Notes: generated from the letters alone by a model not told the origin. 52,643 nucleotides of DNA from Gammaproteobacteria bacterium (GCA_030429665.1 JAUIEZ010000018.1:1-52643), one strand, 5' to 3'. Shown: positions 8,235 through 17,899, counted from the first letter of the stretch. A program made the numbers and translations.

Positions 8235-9947
8235 ATGGGAAGAACAACAAAAGGGAAATCGCGGATTGTGTCCACGATTAGATATTCAGTTTTGATAGGA
8301 AGTCTTGCAATTACCTCTATTCCGCTAGCGAACGCGGCTGACAGCTTCTTTACTCTCACTTTGCTTGTAGGTAAAGGAAACAGCGTAGTCGAAAAAGTCG
8401 GACAGGTATTGGCGCAAGACCTAGAAAAAATTGGCATTGGTGTGGACCTGCAATACGTAGAGTTCGCATCGATCAGTCCACGCTACAAATTGACATCTCA
8501 GACCGGTAAGACATTCAAGGATGGCGGATTTGACTTTTATCTCACGGATTCATCGCTCAATGCATTTCCTGACCCAAGTGGAATCTATCGACGGTATGCC
8601 AGTGACCAGTTCTACCCCGACGGCAACAATCGCGTGCGTTTCGTCAACGATACTTTTGACAAACTGATCTATGAGTCACTGAATACGCCCGATGATATCC
8701 CTCGTTGGGAATTGGCAAAGAAGGCTATACGCGTATTGCGTGAAGAGTTGTCCTCAATCCCCTTGTATAGGGCCGCCGCGGTAAATATCGTACGTAATGA
8801 TATCGTTTTCCCGGAAGACAAAAGCTATTTCGGTTGGCAAAGTTACGCAGCACGGTGGGCAGAACGCGACGTGTCTGGCAAGTCGAAAGAAGACATGACA
8901 CCACGCGAACGAACGCTTGTCATAGCGACCCGCGGATCCGGATTGGAAGCGTTTCTTCCCGGTTACCATGATAACGACGATACTGAACGCGCATTAAATT
9001 TTGTCGCTTTCGACGCTTTGGTTACGCCTAAAGTTGGCTCATTCTCCGTAGGCGACGCGGGAGAAAAAGGACCAAGGCCCGCACTCGCCGATAGCTGGGA
9101 GGTAACGAACGGCGGGAAAACCTGGACGTTCCATTTGAACAAGGACGCCGCCTGGCATGACGGAGTAAAATTTACAGCCGACGATGTCATGTTTACATTG
9201 GATCTAATATTGGACCCGGAAGCGGGCTACGGTTCAGCGAAATTTATCAAGACTAATGGTATTACATGGAAGAAAATTGATGACAACACGGTTCAAATCA
9301 ATTCCGAGAAATTTAATCCGTTGTTCGTGTCGGAATTGTTGACCATCCCCGTAGTGCCAAAGCATACGCTGGAAAAATTGGAACCATCGAAAATAAAGAC
9401 TTCTATCTATAACACGACTGAAATCGTTGGAACCGGACCGTTCATCCTCGATGAATACAAGGCTAACGAGCATATAAGATACAAGGCAAACGAGAATTAC
9501 TACGGCGGACGACCTTTCTTTGATTATGTTGTGTTCAAGGTCATTCCAACGAAAACCGCTGCCTGGTATGCGATCAAGGCTGGCGAAGTGGATATCACTG
9601 GAAGCTATGGCTTCAATCGCGAGCTTCCGGAAGTTAACGAAGATCCAAACATGTCAGCCGTATTTCAGCCCGATATCGCCGCCGAGTTAATTCGTATCAA
9701 CCATGACCACCCTCAATTGAAGAAGAAGAATGTGCGTTGGGCGATCAGCTATGCTTCAAATCGGCAAGTCATGGTGGATGTGATTAACGCCGGTTTAGCC
9801 AAGGTCGCCAATCAACACGTGGCTAGCTGGAGTCCCGCCTACTCGGACGAACTGCCGGATCTGCAGTACGATCTTGAGGAAGCAAAGCGACGAATGGTTG
9901 CAGCGGGTTTCGACTACGACACGATAAGCATTGACGGACCTAAATAG
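8235..9947 (+). CDS. Peptide-type solute-binding protein (SBP_bac_5), circularly permuted
   Basis: 570 residues from ATG 8235 with GAGG upstream. Residues 1-35 are a Sec signal peptide ending ANA-AD. Residues about 38-205 are what is normally the C-terminal third of a DppA/OppA-type protein: TLLVGKGNSVVEKV, then LEKIGIGVDLQYVEF, FDFYLTD and LREELSSIPLYRAAAVNIVRN. A linker (about 206-222) leads to what is normally the mature N-terminus, RTLVIATRGSGLEAF (from residue 225), followed by LADSWEV..GGKTWTFHLNKDAAWHDG, the GTGPF motif and EEAKRRMVAAGFDYD, where the protein stops. Both modules are complete and in frame, so this is a permutation rather than a truncation. It is AT-richer than the host genes and is the first gene of the transporter operon. 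Confidence 0.88.
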   Translation: MGRTTKGKSRIVSTIRYSVLIGSLAITSIPLANAADSFFTLTLLVGKGNSVVEKVGQVLAQDLEKIGIGVDLQYVEFASISPRYKLTSQTGKTFKDGGFDFYLTDSSLNAFPDPSGIYRRYASDQFYPDGNNRVRFVNDTFDKLIYESLNTPDDIPRWELAKKAIRVLREELSSIPLYRAAAVNIVRNDIVFPEDKSYFGWQSYAARWAERDVSGKSKEDMTPRERTLVIATRGSGLEAFLPGYHDNDDTERALNFVAFDALVTPKVGSFSVGDAGEKGPRPALADSWEVTNGGKTWTFHLNKDAAWHDGVKFTADDVMFTLDLILDPEAGYGSAKFIKTNGITWKKIDDNTVQINSEKFNPLFVSELLTIPVVPKHTLEKLEPSKIKTSIYNTTEIVGTGPFILDEYKANEHIRYKANENYYGGRPFFDYVVFKVIPTKTAAWYAIKAGEVDITGSYGFNRELPEVNEDPNMSAVFQPDIAAELIRINHDHPQLKKKNVRWAISYASNRQVMVDVINAGLAKVANQHVASWSPAYSDELPDLQYDLEEAKRRMVAAGFDYDTISIDGPK

Positions 9948-9958
9948 TTGAAACGAAT

Positions 9959-9992
9959 GAAAGTGGCGTAGTGAGTATACTGCGCCACTTTC
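9959..9992 (+). terminator. Stem-loop after the binding-protein gene
   Basis: GAAAGTGGCG (9959-9968) and CGCCACTTTC (9983-9992) form a perfect 10-bp stem with a 14-base loop, 11 bases after the stop codon. No strong T-run follows. In binding-protein operons such hairpins often stabilise the upstream mRNA or attenuate read-through, so that the binding protein is made in excess; that role is inferred here. Confidence 0.6.
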
Positions 9993-10082
9993 CATCTTGT
10001 ACTTCTTCATCCAACAGCTCGAACACTCATCAGCATTCGTCGTTTCAATGAGTGCAGATGGAAAACAGGATATGCCAGATAC

Positions 10083-11642
10083 ATGAGCACGAAGGCACAT
10101 CATTCGGAACGTGATCGCGCCGCTCTTTTTGACGACATTTATCTGAAAATAATGGGTCGAGACGCATTCGTGCCCATTAAAAATGAACGCCTGAATCTGA
10201 ATATCCGATCAGCGATTCTTTCTCAGCGTGATTCATTCATTGCTGCAGATACCGACGAAAAATTATTTTATGCACTTCTGCGCCTGAACAATTGCCGGAA
10301 AGACGTGCATGTAAAACTGGGTCTTGTAGCGGGTGGAATACATCCGAAACGTATTGAATTAACAGATCTACCGGTCCGATCCGACCGTCTTCCCATAAAG
10401 CAAGCCCCGATACGATTCGCGGTTGACTATGAAAAACCGGATGATTATTTTTTCTTTGTTAGTGACTTTTCCAAAGATATTCGGAAGTTCACTAATAATG
10501 TTCCTACGCCAGGAGACCGATTAATTGCGGTCAACGGTTTTCCGATACTGGATTATTTTTACATGACTGAACCATATCAGAGATGGTCTACGGTAGACGG
10601 TTTGTGGTGGATTCAGTCTGAGTCACTTAGCAGGCGCAGTTATGAATTCTCTCCCAATATTTATAATTCTGACGTTAAGTATCGATTACGACGTACGGAT
10701 GGTGAAATATTCGATATAACGCTACCTTATATAGACGATCCATCGTCAATCGAATGGAAAGGCTTCTGGCCGGTACAAGGACAGGATCGCTATCCTGGCT
10801 TCGAAAAGCGTATTTCGCGAAAATGCTTCGATGTATATCTTCCGGATAGTAAATATAGAGTTATCCTTCTGGATTGGAATGCATTTGATGAGAAAATAAT
10901 AATTCAGGATATCGACTATTTGCTTACATGGGCTAGCGAAAATAACTTTCTCGATTGCGGTGTAATATTTGACGGAACGCGGGCTTCAGGGGGTAGCTAT
11001 GGGCCGTACGTAGTACAAGCGATTTCGCCGAGACCATTCAAGACGACGTTTGGAAACCTGCGGATCAGCGACATTATCGAACCTTTTATTGAACGCATCA
11101 AGGATGGGCGCGAGAACGGAGCTTCGCTTGATGATATTGATGGCGGTGTCTGGATGGACGATGGCAGTTGGCTTTGGGATTGGCTAATCAACGATGTTCG
11201 AGACGCAGTAGCTCGCAAAAAGGATTACAGCGATAACGTACCATTCAAATCGACCCATCTTCCTAAAGACTCAGATGGAATGCTTTATCCTCACAAGCGG
11301 CATTTCGAAGGCAAACTCGCATGTCTTTTCGGCCCGCATGGAGGTTCGCACCTGGATCAGTTCGCAAGTATTGTTATTGACAATAACCTTGGCTATACCG
11401 TGGGCATGCGTACCGCCGGGTACAGTAATACCTGGGAGTGGCAGGAATTGGTTTGCTTCCCGACAACCGGTAAACCCGTTGCCAATATGATGTGGTCGAT
11501 GGGACATACCATCCGACCAAATGGTGAGCTACTGGAAGGTAATCCGCCCGATCTTGACGAGATAATTCCTCAAACCAGAGACAATTATCGAGAATACTAT
11601 GACATTTTATTAGCAAAAGCGATGGCTTATGTCACACATTAA
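10083..11642 (+). CDS. S41-family (tail-specific protease-like) protein
   Basis: 519 residues, no signal peptide or membrane segment. Residues about 145-165 (PTPGDRLIAVNGFPILDY) look like the end of a PDZ-like domain. Residues about 285-325 (DCGVIFDGTRASGGSYGPYVV) correspond to the S41 strand normally reading DLRgNgGG. Residues 415-440 (LFGPHGGSHLDQFASIV, candidate nucleophile Ser422) and 445-465 (GYTVGMRTAGYSNTWEW) match the S41 catalytic core, followed by the usual GKPVANMMWSMGHTIRPNG block. The canonical S-x-A-E signature is altered, so activity is not certain. It lies between the binding-protein gene and the ATPase genes, suggesting cytoplasmic processing of imported peptides. Confidence 0.72.
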   Translation: MSTKAHHSERDRAALFDDIYLKIMGRDAFVPIKNERLNLNIRSAILSQRDSFIAADTDEKLFYALLRLNNCRKDVHVKLGLVAGGIHPKRIELTDLPVRSDRLPIKQAPIRFAVDYEKPDDYFFFVSDFSKDIRKFTNNVPTPGDRLIAVNGFPILDYFYMTEPYQRWSTVDGLWWIQSESLSRRSYEFSPNIYNSDVKYRLRRTDGEIFDITLPYIDDPSSIEWKGFWPVQGQDRYPGFEKRISRKCFDVYLPDSKYRVILLDWNAFDEKIIIQDIDYLLTWASENNFLDCGVIFDGTRASGGSYGPYVVQAISPRPFKTTFGNLRISDIIEPFIERIKDGRENGASLDDIDGGVWMDDGSWLWDWLINDVRDAVARKKDYSDNVPFKSTHLPKDSDGMLYPHKRHFEGKLACLFGPHGGSHLDQFASIVIDNNLGYTVGMRTAGYSNTWEWQELVCFPTTGKPVANMMWSMGHTIRPNGELLEGNPPDLDEIIPQTRDNYREYYDILLAKAMAYVTH

Positions 11643-11656
11643 AGGATGGGCGCATA

Positions 11657-12688
11657 ATGTCGCTTCTCGATGTTAACAATTTGACGGTCAAATTCGACAC
11701 ACCCGAAGGCATCGCGTGCCCGGTTGACAACATCAGTTTCACGATCGAGGAAAACCAGGTTGTTTGTATCGTTGGAGAAAGTGGCTGTGGAAAATCAATA
11801 ACAGCCAGAAGCCTTCTTCGCATTGTTCCCACGCCACCTGGGCGTATTGCGCGCGGTGAGATTAAGTTTAGTAGCCAACATGGACCTGTTGATATAGCGC
11901 AGTTGGATTCGAACGGCGAGACGATGCGTTCGATTCGTGGTAACGAAATTGCCATGATATTCCAGGAGCCGATGACATCTCTCAACCCCGCCTACACGAT
12001 CGGCAATCAGATTAGCGAATCGATCATATTGCACCAAAAGGCTAGTCGGCGCGAGGCTTGGAAGAAATCAATCGAAATGCTCGAACTCGTCGGTATACCG
12101 TCGCCTGCGCAACGAGTGCATGAATACCCTCATCAGTTCTCAGGCGGTATGCGCCAAAGGGTCATGATCGCCATTGCGCTATCATGTCGTCCGGCTCTTT
12201 TGATCGCAGATGAGCCCACAACAGCACTCGACGTCACCGTTCAAGCGCAAGTTCTGGATTTGCTGAGCAAGTTGAGGCAGGAAAATCGAATGTCAGTGTT
12301 GTTTATTACACATGATCTCGGTGTTGTTGCCCAGATTGCGGACGTTATTCTTGTCATGTACCTCGGAAAGATAGTCGAGAAAGGAACGTCGGAAGATATA
12401 TTCTTTAAAGCTCGACACCCTTACACGCGTGGCCTATTGGATGCCATACCGTCCCTTTCGGCAACTCAACGAAAACGTCTCGTTCCAATTGAAGGGTCAG
12501 TCCCGAGTAGTATCGATCTACCGCCGGGTTGCGGATTTGCATCTCGTTGCCATTTAGCCACGAGTCGCTGTTTTGAAGAAACGCCAGAGATGACGTCAGT
12601 AAGCTTTACGCATGAAGCCAGTTGCTGGAATATGCCGGCACGAGAATCGGGCGATTCCGTGCGGCCAGAACGAAATGCGGATTCATGA
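11657..12688 (+). CDS. Peptide ABC transporter ATPase (OppD/DppD type)
   Basis: 343 residues. Walker [15 protein letters not shown]-loop [16 protein letters not shown], signature [12 protein letters not shown], Walker [15 protein letters not shown] and a C-terminal oligopeptide-transporter cysteine region ([15 protein letters not shown]) that in relatives binds an iron-sulfur cluster. AAGGA-type ribosome site at 11640-11645. Its stop overlaps the ATG of the second ATPase (ATGATG at 12685-12690), indicating translational coupling. It energises uptake with the partner ATPase and the two permeases. Confidence 0.95.
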   Translation: MSLLDVNNLTVKFDTPEGIACPVDNISFTIEENQVVCIVGESGCGKSITARSLLRIVPTPPGRIARGEIKFSSQHGPVDIAQLDSNGETMRSIRGNEIAMIFQEPMTSLNPAYTIGNQISESIILHQKASRREAWKKSIEMLELVGIPSPAQRVHEYPHQFSGGMRQRVMIAIALSCRPALLIADEPTTALDVTVQAQVLDLLSKLRQENRMSVLFITHDLGVVAQIADVILVMYLGKIVEKGTSEDIFFKARHPYTRGLLDAIPSLSATQRKRLVPIEGSVPSSIDLPPGCGFASRCHLATSRCFEETPEMTSVSFTHEASCWNMPARESGDSVRPERNADS

Positions 12689-13743
12689 TGGAAAATAGTT
12701 CCAATACTGATGACTTCATACTTCGGGTTAATAATTTAAAAAAATATTTTCCGGTGCGTCGTGGAATTCTGCAACGAGTCATCAATCATGTGCGCGCCGT
12801 CGATGGCGTTAGTTTTGATATAAAACGTCGAGAAACGTTGAGCCTAGTCGGCGAAAGTGGAAGCGGTAAATCGACGGTTGGGCGCTTGTTGGCGCGCCTG
12901 GATGACTCGACCGAAGGTTCAATAGTTTTCAATCCCGGAGTAAACGATGTTCCCGGCTACTCCGTGGGTGGTTCGGATATAACACACTCGGATCCATCAA
13001 CGACCAAGGCGCTGCGCCGGAAAATACAGCTCATATTTCAAGATCCTTACTCATCTTTGAATCCGCGAATGAAAACCGCGGAAATAATCGGTGAACCGTT
13101 GTTCGTCAATGGTATAGCGCGCGGCAGGGTTCTATATGACAAGGTCAGAGAATATATGTCGAGCGTCGGTCTTCGCGAAGACCAGATGTTTAACTATCCT
13201 CACGAATTCTCAGGCGGACAGCGACAACGGATTGGCATTGCTCGTGCTTTGATAATCGAGCCGGAATTGATAGTCGCTGATGAACCCGTGTCAGCACTAG
13301 ACAGTTCCGTGCAAGCGCAAGTATTGAACCTGCTTCAGGACTTGCAGAAACAGTACGGACTCAGTTTCCTGTTCATTAGTCACGATCTTTCCGTTGTAAA
13401 ACACATCAGTGACCGGATCGCGGTTATGTACCTGGGGCGGATCGTGGAGATAGCGGAAACGGATGAACTTTTTACGAATCCCAAGCATCCCTATACAGAA
13501 GCCTTGATATCCGTTGCACCCGTTCCGAACCCAAATATAAGAGGTAAACCCGTCATTCTACAGGGTGATGTCCCAAGCCCAATAGATCCGCCGGGTGGCT
13601 GTGCATTTCATCCTCGATGCAGATATGCGGCTGAAAAATGTAAAACCGAGACGCCCGAACTTCAAGGTGAAAATGGACACCAGGTGGCCTGTCATTTTTC
13701 CGAAGAGCTTCACCTACAGGCGTTGGAAGGCTTCCATACATGA
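12685..13743 (+). CDS. Peptide ABC transporter ATPase (OppF/DppF type)
   Basis: About 352 residues from ATG 12685 (ATG 12688 is equally possible); the frame opens earlier at 12622 but inside the upstream ATPase gene. Walker [15 protein letters not shown]-loop [13 protein letters not shown], signature [15 protein letters not shown], Walker [15 protein letters not shown] and the C-terminal [17 protein letters not shown] motif. Its TGA overlaps the ATG of the permease gene at 13740. It forms the heterodimeric motor with the OppD-type subunit. Confidence 0.95.
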   Translation: MMENSSNTDDFILRVNNLKKYFPVRRGILQRVINHVRAVDGVSFDIKRRETLSLVGESGSGKSTVGRLLARLDDSTEGSIVFNPGVNDVPGYSVGGSDITHSDPSTTKALRRKIQLIFQDPYSSLNPRMKTAEIIGEPLFVNGIARGRVLYDKVREYMSSVGLREDQMFNYPHEFSGGQRQRIGIARALIIEPELIVADEPVSALDSSVQAQVLNLLQDLQKQYGLSFLFISHDLSVVKHISDRIAVMYLGRIVEIAETDELFTNPKHPYTEALISVAPVPNPNIRGKPVILQGDVPSPIDPPGGCAFHPRCRYAAEKCKTETPELQGENGHQVACHFSEELHLQALEGFHT

Positions 13744-14717
13744 TCAGTTATCTAATTCGACGACTAGCATTGGCTGTCCCAACATTTATCGGGATCACCA
13801 TTATCGTGTTCGGCTTAATGCATATGGCGCCCGGGAATATCGTCGACTTCTATATGGCGGCGAACTCCGAAGCGATTGTCGATGCAGAAAGGATTCGTCA
13901 ACTCGAAGAAGAGATTGGTGTAAACAAACCGATATATGTTCAGTATGCCAAATGGCTTGGGCGCGTTCTGGTGCTCGACCTGGGTGTTTCATTTGAGACG
14001 CATCGTGCCATCTCGACCGAGTTGTACGACCGCTTGGGCGCAACTGTTTCGTTGTTCTTCTTTGGACACATAATCGGCTGGCCGCTATCGATCGCGATCG
14101 GTGTTCTATCTGCGATGAAGCCAAATTCGTGGATAGACCATTTGGGAAGGTCTGTAGCGCTGATTGGCTTGTCAATGCCCGCTTTCTGGATCGGTGCGAT
14201 GCTCATACTTGTCTTTTCCGTGGAACTGGGAATGTTTCCTTCCGGCGGATCAGTTAGCTCGAGTATGTCGGATTCGTCGACACTGGGATACCTCCTCGAC
14301 AAAGGCTGGCATCTCGTGCTCCCGGCGATAACCGTCACGGTACGAACGATGGCAATCACGATGCGTGTCGCAAGAGCCGAGTTGTTAGAAGTACTACGGA
14401 AGGACTACATTGTCACTGCGAGATCTAAAGGCTTAACGGAGACGGTTGTCCTGGTTAAACACGCATTGCGCAACTCTCTGATATCCGTGATCACCCTTAT
14501 TGCACTGAGTATGGGCAGCATCCTTTCTGGAGCCATTATGACGGAAACCATCTTCAGTTGGCCGGGGGTGGGACGTTATTTGGTTCATGCTGTGAACGTG
14601 CGTGATTATCCTGTCGTGATGGCCATTACGCTTTTGGTATCTATTATTGTGATTTTCTCAAACTTGTTAGCCGATATTTGTTATACCTGGCTTAACCCTC
14701 GTATTCGATATAATTAA
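13740..14717 (+). CDS. Peptide ABC transporter permease (OppB/DppB type)
   Basis: 325 residues with about six transmembrane segments. It opens with [24 protein letters not shown], typical of DppB, and has the EAA-type cytoplasmic loop [21 protein letters not shown] followed by [18 protein letters not shown] overlap with the upstream ATPase and 18 bases to the next permease show it is part of a single operon. Confidence 0.94.
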   Translation: MISYLIRRLALAVPTFIGITIIVFGLMHMAPGNIVDFYMAANSEAIVDAERIRQLEEEIGVNKPIYVQYAKWLGRVLVLDLGVSFETHRAISTELYDRLGATVSLFFFGHIIGWPLSIAIGVLSAMKPNSWIDHLGRSVALIGLSMPAFWIGAMLILVFSVELGMFPSGGSVSSSMSDSSTLGYLLDKGWHLVLPAITVTVRTMAITMRVARAELLEVLRKDYIVTARSKGLTETVVLVKHALRNSLISVITLIALSMGSILSGAIMTETIFSWPGVGRYLVHAVNVRDYPVVMAITLLVSIIVIFSNLLADICYTWLNPRIRYN

Positions 14718-14735
14718 GCTTCTGGCTATAAGACA

Positions 14736-15575
14736 ATGGCAACAGTTAAGCATCGGAGCGTTTGGAAGAGATTGTTCAGCAACCGAATGTCGTTGTTCGG
14801 TTTCTATTTAACTTTGGGAATTGTTCTTGTTGGTGTATTTGCGCCGATAATCGCAACCCACGACCCGAACAACATGATGTTTGATTCGGTATTGGAGAAT
14901 CCATCATTTGAATACTGGTTCGGTACAGATTCCCTTGGCAGAGATGTTTTTAGTCGAATTGTCTGGGGGGCAAGGACTTCGCTTTATGTGGGGATCGTTG
15001 CGACAGGCGTTGCAGCGATAATTGGTGTTACTTTTGGTTGTCTGGCCGGTTACTTCGAGCGAAGTTTCGGACCCGTCTTTATGCGTCTTGCGGACATTCA
15101 GCTCTCAATCCCCAATCTGGTACTCCTGATCGTTGCAGCGGCGGTAATCGGTAATAGAAGCCTGGAGATTATCGCGCTGATCATCGGAATTACAATGTGG
15201 CCGAGTATGGGGCGCGTTGCACGAAGTAAAGTACTGGACCTGAAGACGCAGGATTTCATAGATGCGGCGAGGATGTCTGGGGCAAGTCATCTGCGGATCA
15301 TTAGCCGACACATACTGCCAAATGGACTCGGACCGATCATTGTTATTGCCACCCTGGATATCGGGGCGGCGATCGTCGCCGAAGCAGGATTAAGTTTTCT
15401 CGGGCTTGGAGACCCACGAGCTATCTCTTGGGGACAGATGGTTACCAAAGGGATAGAGGACATGACGTACGCGCCGTGGAGCGTCGTGTTCCCAGGCATG
15501 GGGATATTTCTTACCGTCTGGGGGTTGAACATTTTCGGTGATGCGCTGAGAGATGCCCTAGATGTCGAAATGTGA
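14736..15575 (+). CDS. Peptide ABC transporter permease (OppC/DppC type)
   Basis: 279 residues. N-terminal helix, then the family motif GTDSLGRDVFSRIVWGARTSL, the EAA loop region SKVLDLKTQDFIDAARMSGASH and the C-terminal GWGLNIFGDALRDALDV-like end (here VWGLNIFGDALRDALDVEM). This pairs with the OppB-type subunit to make the channel. Length is normal for the shorter DppC class. A 46-base gap separates it from the GntR regulator gene. Confidence 0.94.
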   Translation: MATVKHRSVWKRLFSNRMSLFGFYLTLGIVLVGVFAPIIATHDPNNMMFDSVLENPSFEYWFGTDSLGRDVFSRIVWGARTSLYVGIVATGVAAIIGVTFGCLAGYFERSFGPVFMRLADIQLSIPNLVLLIVAAAVIGNRSLEIIALIIGITMWPSMGRVARSKVLDLKTQDFIDAARMSGASHLRIISRHILPNGLGPIIVIATLDIGAAIVAEAGLSFLGLGDPRAISWGQMVTKGIEDMTYAPWSVVFPGMGIFLTVWGLNIFGDALRDALDVEM

Positions 15576-15621
15576 TGGTTAGAGTGTAATTCGATTCACA
15601 ACCACCGGTTAGTAAAAAATC

Positions 15622-16317
15622 GTGAATTCTGGTTATGAGTTTGAAAGAGATCGCGCGTACAAGTTGATCCTCGACAAGATTATGACGGGTGAGCTTGAAA
15701 CGAATACTGCGTTATCGGAACGCAAGCTCGCAGACACCCTGATGATGGGGCGTACACCAATCAGGGAAGCTTTACGAAATCTCGTTAGGGAGGAAGTCCT
15801 CGAGGTCATACCGGCTCGAGGCACGTTCGTACGCAAATTGACACAGACTGATATCCGTGAAATTTACGAAATACGAACAGCAATTGAAGGGATGGCCGCC
15901 AGGTTGGCGGCAAAACATGGTGATCTATCGGAACTTAACGATATCTGTAGAAAGTTTGAAGAAATTATTATTGAGCCCAAGAAACATCATGTTAGAGAAA
16001 TATACGATCTTGGTGCGAATTTTCATTTAGCTGTTTTTCGCGCGGCGCAAAACAATAATCTTTATAGAATCTATCAACCATTACGATTACGGTTTCGCAT
16101 AGCTTTTGGGCTGCCCAGCAGGTACGACCATGAGCGTGTTTACACGTCTACTAGAGAGCATCTTGAAATATTTAGCGCGATCGCCGCGCGTGACGGTGAT
16201 AAGGCACATGATCTAATAGTCAAGCATTTGGAAAAGGGACTGGACGCACGTGTGCGAATATTTGACAAGCTACAGAAGAAGAATGAACAGAGTATAGCGG
16301 GTAACCAAAATTTATGA
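15622..16317 (+). CDS. GntR-family transcriptional regulator, FCD (FadR) subfamily
   Basis: 231 residues from GTG 15622. Residues about 8-75 form the winged helix (LILDKIMTGELETNTALSERKLA, GRTPIREALRNLVREEVLEVIPARGTFV). Residues about 85-215 are an all-helical FCD ligand domain with the conserved FH in ANFHLAVFRAAQNN and the later REHLEIFSAI histidine, which bind metal and organic-acid ligands in this family. Placed between the transporter and the PLP enzyme, it probably controls the island. The palindromes at 8082-8113 are candidate operators. Ligand unknown; a peptide-derived amino or hydroxy acid is likely. Confidence 0.9.
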   Translation: MNSGYEFERDRAYKLILDKIMTGELETNTALSERKLADTLMMGRTPIREALRNLVREEVLEVIPARGTFVRKLTQTDIREIYEIRTAIEGMAARLAAKHGDLSELNDICRKFEEIIIEPKKHHVREIYDLGANFHLAVFRAAQNNNLYRIYQPLRLRFRIAFGLPSRYDHERVYTSTREHLEIFSAIAARDGDKAHDLIVKHLEKGLDARVRIFDKLQKKNEQSIAGNQNL

Positions 16318-16343
16318 GATTTCGAAACAGGAGCAATTAGTAG

Positions 16344-17552
16344 TTGAAAACGAATATAAATAAAGAAGAAAAATTCAGCTATTTTCGTGAAGGGTTTCCT
16401 GCTTTAAAGGAAAAAATCTATTTGTCAATATGCGACAAAATGATTCTTCATGACGAAGTAAGAAATGCCGTCGATTTGTTTTTGGATCGACTTGCATCTT
16501 CTTCGGTATTGCGAATTGAACATGAAGAGCTAGTGATAGAAGCGCGCGAGAAGTTCGCGACAATGATGAATGTATCGCTATCCACTATTGCCACTGTCAA
16601 GAATGTCTCTGATGGCATAAATAGCATTGCCTGGGCAATGCAGTGGAAGCGAGGTGATAATATAGTAGTATCGATTGACGCTGAACATCCTAATAACATT
16701 TATCCATGGCTGAGGATGAAGCGGCGAGGTGTTGAGATACGGTCAATCGAGACGTTGTCGGACGGCTCGATTGATGTCGGTCGTATGATTGAATCAATTG
16801 ATAGAAACACGCGAATAATGGCGTGTGCGTCTGTTTCCTTTGCGCCAGGTCACCGTACGGACACAGAGACTTTAGGCGAGGCATGCCGTGCTCACGATAT
16901 ATTGTTCGTAGTTGATGGGGTTCAGTCGGCGGGCATATTGCATCACGATCTATCTGCTGAGCCTATCGATGTTTTTGCGACGTCTACATCGAAGGGATTA
17001 TTAGGTATTTATGGCTATGGATTTCTTTATGTATCCGAAAAATGGCTAGATCGACTAGAACCTGCCTACCTTTCGCGTTCCTCCGTATTTCATGACAATA
17101 ATGATCATTCGGCCATGGGAGCTGTTGAGTACAAACTACAACCGGATAGCAGACGGTTTGAAGTGGGAAGTTATAACTTGGCAGGCGCCTATGCTGCGGC
17201 AAGCTCCCTGGGACTGCTATTGGAACTTGATACGTGCGAAATAGAAAATCATGTGCTGCCTTTAGCGACGACGTTACATGACGGGCTTTCCTCGGCAGGA
17301 TTGTCGTGCGCGGTTCCGAGGTCTGGGCGTTTGCAGTCGCATATTGTTACGGCCGGCGAACTGGATGCAGGCGGTCATGGATTTTCGAATGACCCCAAGA
17401 TCGAGTTTATTTCTCGAAAACTGCAGGAAACAAACATTGTACATACGATTCGTAGAGGCCAACTAAGATTCGCTATTCACGCGTTTAATACGACGGAAGA
17501 TATTGGTGTTGTTGTTGATACCGTTCGACAAGCGGTATGCGATATAAGATAG
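16344..17552 (+). CDS. Class V PLP-dependent aminotransferase-fold enzyme
   Basis: 402 residues from TTG 16344, supported by AGGAG at 16329-16333; no suitable ATG exists near the family N-terminus. It has the fold-type I class V layout: DGINSIAWAMQWKRGDNIVVS, the SFAPGHRTDTETLGEACR region, the PLP aspartate in FVVDGVQSAG and Lys217 in ATSTSKGLLGIYGYGFLY. The family includes cysteine desulfurases, isopenicillin N epimerase-like proteins and kynureninase-like hydrolases; no desulfurase active-site cysteine loop is evident. As last gene of the island it probably acts on the imported amino acid or on an amino acid freed from the peptide. The exact reaction is unknown. Confidence 0.85.
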   Translation: MKTNINKEEKFSYFREGFPALKEKIYLSICDKMILHDEVRNAVDLFLDRLASSSVLRIEHEELVIEAREKFATMMNVSLSTIATVKNVSDGINSIAWAMQWKRGDNIVVSIDAEHPNNIYPWLRMKRRGVEIRSIETLSDGSIDVGRMIESIDRNTRIMACASVSFAPGHRTDTETLGEACRAHDILFVVDGVQSAGILHHDLSAEPIDVFATSTSKGLLGIYGYGFLYVSEKWLDRLEPAYLSRSSVFHDNNDHSAMGAVEYKLQPDSRRFEVGSYNLAGAYAAASSLGLLLELDTCEIENHVLPLATTLHDGLSSAGLSCAVPRSGRLQSHIVTAGELDAGGHGFSNDPKIEFISRKLQETNIVHTIRRGQLRFAIHAFNTTEDIGVVVDTVRQAVCDIR

Positions 17553-17668
17553 TAGCGACAAATATCTTTCGCGCTTTGGTTCGACGACACGTACAGGTCC
17601 AGATATTTCTCGACGGTCGGGTTTACAAGCTCAATGTTTACCCGATAGTCGGGATCTCCGGCGCCTGA

Positions 17669-17790
17669 TCAGTCGGCGTTTTCTTCGGTTAGATTTTTCT
17701 CCTTCGGGACGATGGATGGAAGACGTTTACGGCGGGTCGCGTCGCGCAAGGCCTGGACGGGCATCCCCCCATTGAGTCGGTAGTCCTCCA
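17669..17790 (-). pseudogene. Transposase C-terminal remnant (possibly IS481-like)
   Basis: Between a TGA (about 17795) and the stop at 17671-17669 the minus strand encodes about 40 residues including DYRLNGGMPVQALRDATRRK and LPSIVPKEKNLTEENAD. The G/DYRLNG.-TP-QA pattern resembles the extreme C-terminus of rve-type transposases where RPH..YRL.G.TP is common. Nothing upstream is retained. The identification rests on a short motif and is tentative. The rest of 17553-17845 shows no gene. Confidence 0.4.
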
Positions 17791-17845
17791 ATCATGAACG
17801 GGCAAACATGACTCTCGGAGGCAAGACGGTCAACATGATACCGGC

Positions 17846-17899
17846 GACTACCGCGTAACCTCTACTGCTGAGCACGGTTGAAAATGGGGGCGGGATTAC
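17846..17899. repeat. Right copy of island-bracketing imperfect repeat
   Basis: Direct repeat of 7893-7943 (37 of 44 aligned positions, then GGATTAC in both after a short G-run of different length). It ends 18 bases before the ndh stop codon, exactly where host-like GC-rich sequence resumes. Confidence 0.6.
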
